From NCBI RefSeq assembly GCF_000243255.1, contig NZ_CM001436.1, positions 2,650,635 through 2,714,634 on the forward strand: a stretch of 64,000 bases of DNA. Reading direction: 5' to 3'. Origin of the DNA: Methanoplanus limicola DSM 2279 (GTDB taxonomy: Archaea; Halobacteriota; Methanomicrobia; Methanomicrobiales; Methanomicrobiaceae). Shown in pieces: positions 50,063 to 59,661 of this stretch. Position 1 is the stretch's first letter; every line of letters begins with the position of its first letter. The position numbers and the translations under genes are program-made. Below the pieces are notes generated by a model that did not search any database, was not told where the DNA came from, and saw nothing but the letters and a program-made list of their open reading frames with translations.

Positions 50063-51229
50063 TCAGACGTTTTTTCTTTTATCCCCGGAATGTTCCTTAA
50101 TCTCAAGGAATTTCAGGATGTCTGTCCTTGTGACGATGCCGGCGACCCTGCCGTTTTTCACCACCGGAATTCTGCCTATATTCTGCACCGACATGAGCTT
50201 AAGCACATCTGCGAGCGGCTGTGACGGTGAAACGGTTAAAAGATCGGATGACATCACATCCCCGACAACCAGGGCTTCACTGTCGATGGAAGAGCGGGAA
50301 CCGGCGTCTGTAAGAGTGACCATACCTACGAGGTCCTGCCCCTCCATAACAGGAAAGCCAAGATGCCTCGTCTGATACATGAGGTCAACAAGCTCTGAGA
50401 GCGGCATACGCGGGCTTACAACCGTCACAGGAGAGGACATTGCATCCTTCACATAGACATCCTTTAAAAGCTCATTATACCTCATCACTGATGCCTCCTG
50501 CCCGGCACCGAGATAGACAAAGACTGCGATTATGATGAGCACAGGACTGAATACCAAAAGTCCGACTATGCCGAATATTATCGCAAAACCCCGGCCGACA
50601 TCCGCCGCTATTTTTGTCGCCCGGTGAATCGGCATCCTCTTTGCAAGAAGTGCCCTGAGCACCCTGCCGCCGTCCATTGGAAAGGCCGGAATGAGGTTGA
50701 AGAGGAAGAGAAGGACATTTAAAAAGCCGAGATAGCCGAGGATATAGAATATAAGTGAGGCATATGCGGGCTGCTGGATTGTAACAAAAGAGATATAAGC
50801 CGCTGCCGAGGTCAGAATTCCGATAATGAGGCTTGCAACCGGCCCTGCAAGCGCCATAGGGAGTTCCACAGCAGGATCGGGCGATTTGCCTTCATCTATT
50901 GAAGATATGCCGCCAAGTATCAGCAGGGTAATACCCGTAACTTCAAGCCCTTTTGAGAGCGCAACAACAGAATGTGCCAGCTCATGTATCAGTACACCTG
51001 CAAAAAGGGATATTGTCACAACAGCGCCGAGAACATAGGGCATAGTTCCGGCAGTGATAAGCGAGAGGTCCATCCCGTAAGGCAGACCGTAGATATCCTC
51101 AAGAAAGGATGCGCTGTATTCAATCTGGTAGCCGATTATATATGTAAAAAGGGGAATTACCAGAAGAAACGTGAAATGTAACCTGATAGGAATACCAAAC
51201 AGTCTCCCAATCTGTATTGAATCCTGCAT
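50063..51229 (-). CDS. Site-2-type intramembrane metalloprotease with CBS pair
   Basis: This 388-residue protein has several transmembrane segments. The zinc motif HELAH (His82, Glu83, His86) lies in LIHELAHSVVALSKGLEV, and the third ligand is in LFNLIPAFPMDGGRVLRALL. It thus belongs to the SREBP/SpoIVFB site-2 protease family. Two CBS domains follow (about 245-300 and 310-375: MSSPVTVVSPRMPL, LLTVSPSQPLADVLK), which usually bind adenosyl ligands and regulate activity. Such proteases release membrane-bound regulators. The substrate is unknown. A divergent PRC-barrel gene starts 53 bases away. Confidence 0.9.
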   Translation of the reverse strand: MQDSIQIGRLFGIPIRLHFTFLLVIPLFTYIIGYQIEYSASFLEDIYGLPYGMDLSLITAGTMPYVLGAVVTISLFAGVLIHELAHSVVALSKGLEVTGITLLILGGISSIDEGKSPDPAVELPMALAGPVASLIIGILTSAAAYISFVTIQQPAYASLIFYILGYLGFLNVLLFLFNLIPAFPMDGGRVLRALLAKRMPIHRATKIAADVGRGFAIIFGIVGLLVFSPVLIIIAVFVYLGAGQEASVMRYNELLKDVYVKDAMSSPVTVVSPRMPLSELVDLMYQTRHLGFPVMEGQDLVGMVTLTDAGSRSSIDSEALVVGDVMSSDLLTVSPSQPLADVLKLMSVQNIGRIPVVKNGRVAGIVTRTDILKFLEIKEHSGDKRKNV

Positions 51230-51281
51230 TGAGATAGATTATATTTTTAAATATTAAGTATTATACCTTCAACCGGTAACG

Positions 51282-51542
51282 ATGAAAACACAAATCACCG
51301 AACTCTTCGGGGTAGAGGTCTATACAGACAAGGCTGTCCGTGTCGGAACGGTAGATGATGCCATACTGAATATTGACACAAAAAAAGTAGATGCTCTTGC
51401 CGTTGGCGACTTAAATCCTGAACTTGTTCAGATGAAAGGATTCACCGGAATTAAAGTGCCCTACAGGATCATAAAGTCAATCGGAGATATAATTATCATC
51501 CGTCATTTCACCAATATGTTCCCGAAGAATGAATCCAAATAA
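51282..51542 (+). CDS. PRC-barrel domain protein
   Basis: This 86-residue protein is a single PRC-barrel (ITELFGVEVYTDKAVRVGTVDDAILN ... IKVPYRIIKSIGDIIIIRHF), a small six-stranded fold found in RimM and photosynthetic reaction centre H. In archaea such stand-alone copies are common, and roles in division (CdpB-type) or RNA binding have been described for some. Here it is followed after 24 bases by thg1. The two may be co-transcribed. No more specific role can be assigned. Confidence 0.85.
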   Translation: MKTQITELFGVEVYTDKAVRVGTVDDAILNIDTKKVDALAVGDLNPELVQMKGFTGIKVPYRIIKSIGDIIIIRHFTNMFPKNESK

Positions 51543-51565
51543 AACAGAGGATCTGAAATTTTTTT

Positions 51566-52309
51566 ATGCAGGAAAGAGAGATCTTCAGCGCCCTTTATGC
51601 AGTGCCGCCTGTCATTGTCAGGCTTGACGGAAGGGCATTTCACAGCCTGACAAGAGATCTGGATTTCAAAAAACCCTTTGATGATAATTTCAGCAGTGCC
51701 ATGTGCAGGGTGTCTGAGAAACTGATCTCTGAAAGCGGGCTTGAACCGGAATTTGCATATACATTTTCAGATGAGATAAGCCTCTATTTTACAAATCTTC
51801 CATTTAAAGGGCGTATCGAGAAGATAAATTCAGTCTGTGCCTCATATGCGGCGTCCGCCCTTCTGCTCGAACTTGGCCTGAATAAGCCTCTGGCATTTGA
51901 TTCAAGAGTAATAATGATACAGAAGGACCAGATCAGGGAATATCTCTCGTGGCGGCAGAGTGAGGCATGGAGAAACCATATGAACGCCTACTGCCAGAGC
52001 GCACTTATATCCGAAGGAAAATCAGGCACCGAGACTGCCAGGATAATGAAGGGGATGAAATCCGGAGATATGCATGAGATGATGTTTAAGCGGGGCGTCA
52101 ATCTCTCTGAGACACCGGCATGGCAGAGGCGCGGAACGATAATTCATAAGGCAAAAGTGCTCAGGAAGGGTTTTAACCCGGTCACAAATACTGAAGTTAC
52201 AGCCACCCGGACCATAATTACGGCTGACAAAAACCCACCCCTCTTCAGTGACACTGAAACTGCGGATGAATACATTGAAAAACTGCTGTCACGCGGCAGC
52301 GGACAGTAA
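51566..52309 (+). CDS. thg1: tRNA-His guanylyltransferase family protein (Thg1)
   Basis: Thg1 enzymes add nucleotides in the 3'-to-5' direction, placing G-1 on tRNA-His. The 247-residue protein has the palm domain with metal ligands in VIVRLDGRAFHSLTR and FSDEISLYF. VCASYAASALLLELG and SWRQSEAWRNHMNAYCQSAL are typical of the family. It lacks the eukaryotic HINNLYNT motif, as archaeal Thg1-like proteins do. In this window tRNA-His (8924) has T rather than G at -1, so a genuine G-1 addition role is supported by the genome itself. Start ATG follows a GAGGA at 16 bases. Confidence 0.9.
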   Translation: MQEREIFSALYAVPPVIVRLDGRAFHSLTRDLDFKKPFDDNFSSAMCRVSEKLISESGLEPEFAYTFSDEISLYFTNLPFKGRIEKINSVCASYAASALLLELGLNKPLAFDSRVIMIQKDQIREYLSWRQSEAWRNHMNAYCQSALISEGKSGTETARIMKGMKSGDMHEMMFKRGVNLSETPAWQRRGTIIHKAKVLRKGFNPVTNTEVTATRTIITADKNPPLFSDTETADEYIEKLLSRGSGQ

Positions 52310-52433
52310 AACAGAAAATATACCACACTTTTTTGTAATAGCCCGGATTAATTTCCGGCAGAAAACAAAGCCGGTTTCATTGAAAGTGAAGAAAAACTGT
52401 TATCGGCTCAAAAAATATCTATGAATATTTTAT

Positions 52434-55400
52434 TCAGGACAGGCCCGAAATTCCGATATTCATCTTTATTCCTTCAACGTCCCAGTCCTGGACAAGGGAC
52501 GCTTCAATATCTCCCATCCCGGAGAATTCAAGGGACTTTGCGCGCACTTCGTTCATTATTGTCTTCTTCCATCCGGAGACCAGATTCAGAATCTTATCAT
52601 CCTCCACCTGAACAACGGCATTTATTGAGTCATCGACCTGAAGGTCAAGCTGCTTTCTCATCTCCTGGATTCTCCTGATGACCTCCCTTGAGTACCCTTC
52701 GGCTATGAGATCGTCATCAAGTGTTACATCAACACAGACAATGCCCCCGTCCATCTTTGCGGAGAAGACATTCTCCGGGAGCTCCTCTTCAAATGCAACA
52801 TGCTTATCTGTAATTGCGTAGCCGGAGATTTCGGCTGAGCCGTTTGCCCCGATTTCACGCTTAAGCATTGCTGCGTCCACACCTTCGATTGCGGCTTTGA
52901 CCTTCGGCCCCTCCTTTCCAAACTCAGGCCCTATAGCCCTCATAACAGGTTCAGCCTTTACGCCCATGCGGTCCCATGCACCCTTAACAACCGTAACTTT
53001 GCGTGCATTGGCACGCTGGCAGCAGAGTTCATTGAGCCTTACAACCGCAGCTTCGGCGACTTCAGAATCTGTGATTACAATAGCCTCTGCAACAGGCCAT
53101 CTGAGCTTCCTCCTGCCGTCCTGCCTTGCAGTAGCAACAGCGTCATCAAAGGACCTTACAACTGCCATCTCAGCCTCAGCTGATGCTTCTTTTAAGGAGT
53201 CATCACCTGCAAACCAGTCAAGCATATGAACGCTTGCAGGGTCGGCGTCTGATCTCAGGTTGCTGTATATCTTCTCGGATATATGCGGAGTGAACGGTGC
53301 AAGCAGGCCTGAAAGCCTCCTCATGACATAGTACATAGTCTCATATGCCTGCTTCTTGCTCACCGAATCCTCCTCAAGCCACATCCTTGACCGGACAAGC
53401 TGCACATACCACCTGGAGATGTCCTCAAGAATACAGGAGATAAGCGTCCGGGTTGCACGGTGAAGCTCGCAGTTTTCGATGTAACCGGTTACTTCGGATG
53501 CAACAGTATTGACTCTTGAGATGATCCAGCGATCCTCATCAGGCATTGACGCGAAATTCTCCCTGACATACCTGCCGTCCCAGATGCCCGTCACATCTGT
53601 TTCCGGTACGAAAGAGTCAAGGATCATATACGGAAGCGGGAAGCGGTACACATTCCACAGAATATTTGCCGCACGGTTTGTTGTCCTGATGCCCTCCCAG
53701 TTGAACTTGAGATCGTCCCATGGTGCGCTTGCAGACATGATGTAAAGCCTGAGCACATCAACACCGACCTTCTCAATGACCTCCTCAGGCGTTACAACGT
53801 TTCCAAACGACTTGCTCATCTTCCGGCCGTCAGAATCCAGGGCAAAACCGTGCATCATCACACTCTTGTAAGGTGACCTGTCAAAGGCAATCGTTGAGGC
53901 GCCGAGCTGTGAGTAGAACCACCCTCTGGTCTGGTCCTGACCTTCGGTTATGAAATCCGCCGGCCAGAGTTTCTCAAACTCATCGGTTTTTCCGGGGTAG
54001 CCTATTGTCGCCCATGAGGCCATCGCGGAGTCGAACCAGACATCGAATATATCCTCAACCCGCTTCATAGTCCCGCCGCATGAGCAGGAGTATGTGATCT
54101 CATCCACATACGGGCGGTGAGGATCAGTAAGGTTTGAGCCTGCCTTCTCATTCAGTTCGGCCATGGTGCCGAAAGTGTCATGATTACCGCAGGTGTCGCA
54201 CTTCCATACCGGAATCGGAATGCCCCAGTATCTCTGCCTGGATATGCACCAGTCTCTTGCATCAGCGACAAAATCGTGGAATCTTGCACTGCCTGCCCAT
54301 TCAGGATACCACTTCACCTTTGCAATTTCATCAAGCATCTGCTCTTTGATCTTCGGGATTGCAATAAACCACTGTTCAGTGGCAAGAGAGATAATCGGGG
54401 TCTTACAGCGCCAGCAGTGCCCGTATCTGTGCACAATCTTCATCTCACGCAGGAGATGATCGCCGAGCGCTTCAAGAACCTTTGCGTCAGCGTCCTTTAC
54501 AAAAAGTCCGGCAAAAACTCCGGCCTCTGCTGTAAAGATACCCCTTCCGTCAACAGGGCACAGGGAATCAAGATTCTCCTTCTGTCCGACGAGATAGTCA
54601 TCCCAGCCGTGCCCCGGTGCAGTATGAACCATTCCGGTATTCTCAAGAGTTACGTGATCTGCCACAACAACCCTGTGTGCGACCTCCTTTTGCCTTGGTA
54701 CAAACTCAGCAAGCGGAGATTCATATTCGGTTCCGGCAAGTTCTGCACCGGTCTTCTTCTCCACTACTGAAAAGTCCTTATATCTTCCTTTCTTAAGGAC
54801 TTCCTCAGCGAGGTCCTCGGCAATCCAGAGATACTCCGACAGGCCCTCCTTCTCTGCAAGGACTTTCACATAGACAAAATCCTCTCTGACAGCAACGGCA
54901 ACATTTGCCGGCAGTGTCCACGGAGTTGTCGTCCAGATGACAAGGTACTCCTTCTCTGCACCTTTCACCGGGAATTTGACATATATTGACGGGTCCTGCT
55001 CATCCCAGTACTCAACCTCAGAGTCTGCAATCGCAGTCTCGCAGCGCGGGCACCAGTTCACAACACGTGAACCGGTTTCAAGAAGATTTTTCTCATCCGC
55101 TTTCTTAAGCGCCCACCATGCCGCCTCCACATAGTCAGGAGTTATTGTCTGGTACGGGTTGTCAAAATCCATCCAGATGCCGAGCGCTTTGAACTGGTCA
55201 GACATAATATCCTTATGCGTGACTGCAAAGTCCCTGCACTTCTCAATGAATTCGGATATGCCAAACTTCTCGATATCCTTCTTGGACTTAAAACCAAGTT
55301 CATTTTCAACGCGGACCTCAATCGGCAGTCCGTGCATGTCATAACCTGCACGGTCAGTCACATTTAATCCGCACATCCTCCTGTAGCGCAGAATTGTATC

Positions 55401-55592
55401 CTTAAGGATCTTATTCCACGCAGTACCAAGATGGATATGTCCGGTCGTATAAGGAGGACCGTCAACGAAGAAGTAATCGTCTCCTTCACGTCTTAGTTCC
55501 TTAACTTTACCGTAGGTGTCGTTTTCGGTCCAGAATTTTAAGACCTCGCCTTCCACCTCTTTTGCATTAAAGCTGCTTGTCACCTCTTTCAA
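52434..55592 (-). CDS. ileS: Isoleucyl-tRNA synthetase
   Basis: IleRS charges tRNA-Ile and edits valine. The 1052-residue class Ia enzyme has the HIGH-type motif GHIHLGTAW, an editing CP1 domain, zinc-type WCPRCET and WKCDTCGN clusters, KMSKS in GRKMSKSFGN, an anticodon-binding domain and a C-terminal domain. The start is a TTG at 55592 (LKEVTSSFNAKEVE): GAGGG lies seven bases before it and it gives the family N-terminus. A long upstream open stretch to 55886 is not part of the protein. Confidence 0.95.
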   Translation of the reverse strand: MKEVTSSFNAKEVEGEVLKFWTENDTYGKVKELRREGDDYFFVDGPPYTTGHIHLGTAWNKILKDTILRYRRMCGLNVTDRAGYDMHGLPIEVRVENELGFKSKKDIEKFGISEFIEKCRDFAVTHKDIMSDQFKALGIWMDFDNPYQTITPDYVEAAWWALKKADEKNLLETGSRVVNWCPRCETAIADSEVEYWDEQDPSIYVKFPVKGAEKEYLVIWTTTPWTLPANVAVAVREDFVYVKVLAEKEGLSEYLWIAEDLAEEVLKKGRYKDFSVVEKKTGAELAGTEYESPLAEFVPRQKEVAHRVVVADHVTLENTGMVHTAPGHGWDDYLVGQKENLDSLCPVDGRGIFTAEAGVFAGLFVKDADAKVLEALGDHLLREMKIVHRYGHCWRCKTPIISLATEQWFIAIPKIKEQMLDEIAKVKWYPEWAGSARFHDFVADARDWCISRQRYWGIPIPVWKCDTCGNHDTFGTMAELNEKAGSNLTDPHRPYVDEITYSCSCGGTMKRVEDIFDVWFDSAMASWATIGYPGKTDEFEKLWPADFITEGQDQTRGWFYSQLGASTIAFDRSPYKSVMMHGFALDSDGRKMSKSFGNVVTPEEVIEKVGVDVLRLYIMSASAPWDDLKFNWEGIRTTNRAANILWNVYRFPLPYMILDSFVPETDVTGIWDGRYVRENFASMPDEDRWIISRVNTVASEVTGYIENCELHRATRTLISCILEDISRWYVQLVRSRMWLEEDSVSKKQAYETMYYVMRRLSGLLAPFTPHISEKIYSNLRSDADPASVHMLDWFAGDDSLKEASAEAEMAVVRSFDDAVATARQDGRRKLRWPVAEAIVITDSEVAEAAVVRLNELCCQRANARKVTVVKGAWDRMGVKAEPVMRAIGPEFGKEGPKVKAAIEGVDAAMLKREIGANGSAEISGYAITDKHVAFEEELPENVFSAKMDGGIVCVDVTLDDDLIAEGYSREVIRRIQEMRKQLDLQVDDSINAVVQVEDDKILNLVSGWKKTIMNEVRAKSLEFSGMGDIEASLVQDWDVEGIKMNIGISGLS

Positions 55593-55873
55593 CTGCAATC
55601 CCTCGAATAGTCCTGTAATATTTGTAATTCTTTTAACATAGCACTTTGGAGAGCGGCATATATATTTGGGCACATGAATACCGCATACAGCATATAGATC
55701 CTTCGCCGGAGAATATGCCGCATCAATTAAACTACAGAGACGGATATGAGAAAATATACAAATATTCAGGCTAAAAAGAGAGATATAAACAGAAATTATC
55801 CTACGAACAGTTATTCCGGAAAAGAACTCCGGCAGGAAAGATAATTGCAGACAAAAATTCACAGCAGAAAAAT

Positions 55874-57199
55874 ATGAAAATATCAATAGTTAATTCAGCA
55901 AAAGACCCCGCAGGATGCCATATCAGGGAAGAACTCCTGGAGATGACCGGACATTCAGGCAGCGGGATATTCAGGTACTTCACACATGAGATCGTCTTTT
56001 TAGAGACTGAAGAGCGCCTCATATATGAGGATAACCTCGATGTAAGAACTGACTGCGACCTGATAATATTCATCTCAAGGCATACAAGCGTAAACCCCGC
56101 CCCGGCACTCACAGTGCATGTAACGGGCAATTTTAAGACCGCAGACTACGGCGGAGAACCGGAGTCACTGGCCATGGCAGCTCCGGAGTGGATGCACAGG
56201 ACACTGAATGCGCTTTTGAAAAATGCACCCGATGGCTACAGCGTGTCCTATGAAGTGACCCACCACGGCCCGACTGATCTCAGAACACCTTCTTTTTTCG
56301 TTGAGATCGGCAGCACTGAGAAGGAATGGGCGGACAAAGATGCAGCATCCGCCGTTGCCGGTTCACTCCTGGAAGTGTTAAAGGAGGATTCTCCGGAGGT
56401 CATCCGGCTTATAGGGTTTGGCGGGAACCACTATGCCGCAAGGGAGACTGAGATGGCGCTCAGTTCAAACGCGGGATTTGGCCATATATGCCACTCACGC
56501 GAAGTTCCGGATGCGGATAAAGAGACCGTCATCAGAATGATAAAAAATTCCGGCGCACAGGCGGCATACATAGACAAAAAAAGTGTCCCTAAGAGCGATC
56601 TGAGAAGAATTGAGAAGATACTTGCAGACCTTAACCTGCCCCTGCTCTCAGAAGGCGAGGTTATATCAGCCGGAGAACTTGACTGGGAAACATTTCTTGA
56701 GATCAGAGAGATGGCAGATGAAGTAAAAGGCGCAGGAAAAGTTAAAATCATGGCCATTTCCGGAAAAGGAGAATTATTCCGGTTTGGAATAGACGCAGAC
56801 CTCTTTGAGGAGGCACTCAGGGCAGATAAAAGCGCAGTCGTTAAAACGCTTCAAAAACTTCCATTAGTCTGCATAACGTCGCTTTCCGGAAATTTACTTC
56901 CGGAATTTATTTCATATAAAGAGAACAGATTAAAATTAATAAATGATTTAATTACTTTGTGTGTCAAAACCTTACACAAGGAAGAATTTACTGTCACCGA
57001 CAATGACAGAATAATTATCAGAAGAGTCAGGTTTGACCCTGATGCGGCAAAAAAAGCAGGAGTCCCGCCGGGTCCGCTATATGGCAAACTGGCATCCGGA
57101 AATGAGATAATTATTGAGGGGAGAAAAATTACTCCGGAGATGGTCTCAGTAGTTGATGAGAAAATAATTCACTTAGAGGGTTTGGAAAGATATCTATGA
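55874..57199 (+). CDS. dtdA: D-aminoacyl-tRNA deacylase DtdA with C-terminal extension
   Basis: DtdA (DTD2) removes D-amino acids from mischarged tRNA in archaea and plants. Residues 1 to about 275 show the family's [55 protein letters not shown] and [11 protein letters not shown] motifs. About 165 extra residues follow, with repeated charged segments and [26 protein letters not shown], which reads like a separate domain. The stop overlaps the ftsZ start (ATGA). Housekeeping neighbours make a conserved role likely, and the extension may add tRNA or partner binding. Confidence 0.9.
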   Translation: MKISIVNSAKDPAGCHIREELLEMTGHSGSGIFRYFTHEIVFLETEERLIYEDNLDVRTDCDLIIFISRHTSVNPAPALTVHVTGNFKTADYGGEPESLAMAAPEWMHRTLNALLKNAPDGYSVSYEVTHHGPTDLRTPSFFVEIGSTEKEWADKDAASAVAGSLLEVLKEDSPEVIRLIGFGGNHYAARETEMALSSNAGFGHICHSREVPDADKETVIRMIKNSGAQAAYIDKKSVPKSDLRRIEKILADLNLPLLSEGEVISAGELDWETFLEIREMADEVKGAGKVKIMAISGKGELFRFGIDADLFEEALRADKSAVVKTLQKLPLVCITSLSGNLLPEFISYKENRLKLINDLITLCVKTLHKEEFTVTDNDRIIIRRVRFDPDAAKKAGVPPGPLYGKLASGNEIIIEGRKITPEMVSVVDEKIIHLEGLERYL

Positions 57200-58308
57200 T
57201 GAAATCAATAGTGGAAGAGGCGCTGGCAAGGAGCAGGGAGGATACCGAAATGATTGTTGATCGTCCCTACAGCAGCGAGGATGAGGATCTGGAGGAGATT
57301 CTCAAATCACTCAGGACAAGAATTACAGTTGTAGGCTGTGGCGGAGGCGGATCTAACACCATTTCAAGAATGGCAGAAGAGGGTATTGACGGTGCAACCC
57401 TGTATGCACTTAATACCGATGCACAGCACCTAATCAGAACAAAGGCAGATTACCGGATCCTCATCGGCAGGAAGAGAACAAAGGGATTTGGTGCAGGTTC
57501 TGTCCCGCAGGTGGGAGAGGAAGCGGCGCTTGAAAACGAAGAGGAGATTAAGGCAAAGCTTGCAGAGAGCGATATGGTCTTCATCACTGCCGGGCTTGGA
57601 GGAGGAACAGGCACAGGTTCTGCGCCGGTAATCGCACGGGCCGCAAGAGAAGAGGGCGCACTCACCATCGCAATTGTAACCCTGCCTTTCACGGTTGAGG
57701 GCGCGATAAGGGCCGAGAATGCCGAAGCCGGTCTTGAGAGGCTGCGCGATGTTGCAGATACTGTCATAGTGGTTCCGAATGACAGACTTCTGGAAGTTGT
57801 ACCCAACCTCCCACTGCATGCAGCCTTCAAAGTATCCGATGAAGTTTTGATGCGTGCCGTCAAAGGTATTACAGAACTTATCACTCAGCCAGGTCTTGTC
57901 AACCTTGATTTCGCCGATGTCCGTACAGTTATGGAACGCGGAGGAGTGGCAATGATAGGTATGGGTGAGAGTGACAGTGAGGACAAAGCGGCTGATTCAG
58001 TCAAGAAGGCACTCAGATCTCCGCTTCTCGATGTGGACATATCCAATGCAACAGCTGCACTTGTAAATGTAGTCGGCGGCCCTGATATGACAATGAAGGA
58101 AGCCGAAGGTGTTGTACAGGAAGTCTATGAGAGGATAGACCCTGATGCACGTATTATCTGGGGAGCACAGATTGATCCGGATATGCACCATAAGATGAGA
58201 ACCATGCTTGTGGTTACAGGCGTAAGTTCGCCACAGATTTACGGGAAGGGTGATGAGTATTCACAAAAGCCCGCATCCCGCGAGTACGATATAGACTTTC
58301 TCAGGTGA
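57196..58308 (+). CDS. ftsZ: Cell division protein FtsZ
   Basis: FtsZ is the GTP-dependent tubulin homologue that forms the division ring. The 370-residue protein has [15 protein letters not shown], the tubulin signature [15 protein letters not shown], the synergy loop [11 protein letters not shown] and a short C-terminal tail. Archaeal FtsZ usually comes in two forms, and no second copy is in the window. The start overlaps the dtdA stop, and secE follows 10 bases after, a block order common in Methanomicrobiales. Confidence 0.97.
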   Translation: MMKSIVEEALARSREDTEMIVDRPYSSEDEDLEEILKSLRTRITVVGCGGGGSNTISRMAEEGIDGATLYALNTDAQHLIRTKADYRILIGRKRTKGFGAGSVPQVGEEAALENEEEIKAKLAESDMVFITAGLGGGTGTGSAPVIARAAREEGALTIAIVTLPFTVEGAIRAENAEAGLERLRDVADTVIVVPNDRLLEVVPNLPLHAAFKVSDEVLMRAVKGITELITQPGLVNLDFADVRTVMERGGVAMIGMGESDSEDKAADSVKKALRSPLLDVDISNATAALVNVVGGPDMTMKEAEGVVQEVYERIDPDARIIWGAQIDPDMHHKMRTMLVVTGVSSPQIYGKGDEYSQKPASREYDIDFLR

Positions 58309-58318
58309 GTAATACAAA

Positions 58319-58504
58319 ATGTCATTTAATTTTAAGTTTAAGTTAGACGAAGAACTTTTCAAAAAGTATATGCGTGTTTTAAAACTTGCAAGAACACCAT
58401 CACGCGACGAATTCCAGAAAATCGCAATAGTTGCGGCGGCAGGTATCGCCCTTATAGGGATGATTGGATTTATCCTCTATGAAATAATCCTTTTAATACC
58501 CTGA
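58319..58504 (+). CDS. secE: Preprotein translocase SecE/Sec61-gamma subunit
   Basis: This 61-residue protein has an amphipathic N-terminal helix (ELFKKYMRVLKLARTPSRDEFQKI) and a single C-terminal membrane helix (AIVAAAGIALIGMIGFILYEIILLI). That is the exact layout of archaeal SecE, which clamps the two halves of SecY. Its position between ftsZ and spt5 matches other euryarchaea. Confidence 0.93.
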   Translation: MSFNFKFKLDEELFKKYMRVLKLARTPSRDEFQKIAIVAAAGIALIGMIGFILYEIILLIP

Positions 58505-58531
58505 ATCAATATTTCAGACAGGTACAGCAAA

Positions 58532-59005
58532 ATGAGTACTGAAGAATCCGAGAATAAAATATATGCAATAAAGACAACTGCCAAACAGGAGAGGGCAGTT
58601 GTTGACAATATTGTTGAGGCGCTGAAGGATCACGAAGAGATCCGCGTAATGTCAATCATGGCGCCTGATGAACTTAAGGGTTATGTGCTTGTTGAAAGTC
58701 CTGATCCCATCGCCAGAATGGAACAACTGAGAGAGATGGTGCCAAATGCAAGAACTGTGGTAAAAGGGGCATCATCATTCCACGAGGTAGAACATTTCCT
58801 CGTGCCAAAACCGGTAGTGAGCGGTATTGACGAGGGAACTATTGTAGAACTCATTGCCGGACCTTTCAAAGGTGAAAGAGCTGTTGTAAAACGGGTAGAT
58901 ACATCAAAAGAAGAGATCACAGTAGAACTTTACGAGAGTATGGTTCCAATCCCCATCACTGTCCGCGGCGACAATGTGCGCGTGATTGAAAAAGTCCAGG
59001 AATAA
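58532..59005 (+). CDS. spt5: Transcription elongation factor Spt5 (NusG family)
   Basis: This 157-residue protein has the NGN domain (IYAIKTTAKQERAVVDNIVEAL ... VRVMSIMAPDELKGYVLVE) and a C-terminal KOW domain (EGTIVELIAGPFKGERAVVKRVD). With Spt4 it clamps RNA polymerase and couples transcription to translation. Start and length are normal. A T-run tactattttttt follows its stop, suggesting termination before the L11 promoter. Confidence 0.95.
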   Translation: MSTEESENKIYAIKTTAKQERAVVDNIVEALKDHEEIRVMSIMAPDELKGYVLVESPDPIARMEQLREMVPNARTVVKGASSFHEVEHFLVPKPVVSGIDEGTIVELIAGPFKGERAVVKRVDTSKEEITVELYESMVPIPITVRGDNVRVIEKVQE

Positions 59006-59074
59006 TACTATTTTTTTCAGGAACACCTGAAAGTTTTAAATTAATACAAAATCAAATAATAAAGACCCAAGCTT

Positions 59075-59098
59075 GGCAGTGGAAACTATATCACTGTC
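59075..59098 (+). promoter_or_regulatory. Hairpin in the L11 leader
   Basis: GGCAGTG (59075-59081) pairs with CACTGTC (59092-59098) across a 10-base loop, with one G-U. It lies just before the ribosome-binding site (aaaggtgat) of L11. It may be a control element or a folded leader. Confidence 0.4.
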
Positions 59099-59116
59099 GG
59101 CAAAGGTGATATTACA

Positions 59117-59590
59117 ATGGGAGAAGTAGTCGAGGTATTGGTACCCGGCGGTAGGGCCACAGCAGGGCCACCATTAGGTCCGTCACTCGGACCTCTCGGA
59201 ATCAATGTGAAGGCAGTCGTTGACGAGATCAACAAGAAGACCTCCAGCTTTAACGGAATGCAGGTTCCTGTTAAAGTTGAAGTCGATGACAAGAAGAACT
59301 TCACAATTTCCGTAGGTGTCCCGCCGGCAACTGCACTTGTTATGAAAGAGTGCGGCATTGCAAAAGGCTCGGGAGAACCGAACGTCAACAAGGTTGGCGA
59401 CTTACCGTTCGAGGCTGCTGTCCGCATTGCAGGCATGAAATTTGACGATATGCTCTCATATGACATGAAGAACGCCGTAAAGGAAGTTATCGGTTCATGT
59501 GTCAGCGTTGGCGTCACTGTTGACGGCAAAGATCCTAAAGAGATGTTTGCCCTCATTGATGCAGGCGATTATGACAGTCAGCTCAAATAA
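59117..59590 (+). CDS. rpl11: Large ribosomal subunit protein L11
   Basis: L11 (157 residues) forms the base of the stalk at the GTPase centre. It starts [32 protein letters not shown], the conserved proline-rich RNA-facing N-terminus. [12 protein letters not shown], and a C-terminal domain with [17 protein letters not shown], follow. GGTGAT is the ribosome-binding site seven bases before ATG. It heads the L11-L1-L10-L12 operon. Confidence 0.97.
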   Translation: MGEVVEVLVPGGRATAGPPLGPSLGPLGINVKAVVDEINKKTSSFNGMQVPVKVEVDDKKNFTISVGVPPATALVMKECGIAKGSGEPNVNKVGDLPFEAAVRIAGMKFDDMLSYDMKNAVKEVIGSCVSVGVTVDGKDPKEMFALIDAGDYDSQLK

Positions 59591-59600
59591 AGAGCATAGA

Positions 59601-59655
59601 CTATGAAAACCCATAGAAGATCCGGGAATTATCCGGGTCGTTGAACTATGGAGGT
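59601..59655 (+). promoter_or_regulatory. Structured leader, candidate L1 autoregulatory site
   Basis: CCATAG (59611-59616) can pair with CTATGG (59646-59651). The latter overlaps the GGAGGT ribosome-binding site (59650-59655). Nested inside is an 8-bp stem, GATCCGGG (59619-59626) with TCCGGGTC (59632-59639), over AATTA. The two helices are joined by an asymmetric loop with GTTGAA. CTATG (59601-59605) could alternatively pair with CATAG (59612-59616), freeing the site. L1 in archaea represses its own operon by binding such helix-loop-helix RNA, so this is a likely switch. A 13-codon uORF (59603-59644) overlaps it. Confidence 0.5.
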
Positions 59656-59661
59656 ATTAAT

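Noticed and set aside
55593-55886. N-terminal extension of IleRS
   Set aside because: Sequence is hydrophobic, unlike IleRS, and the TTG start at 55592 has a good ribosome-binding site.
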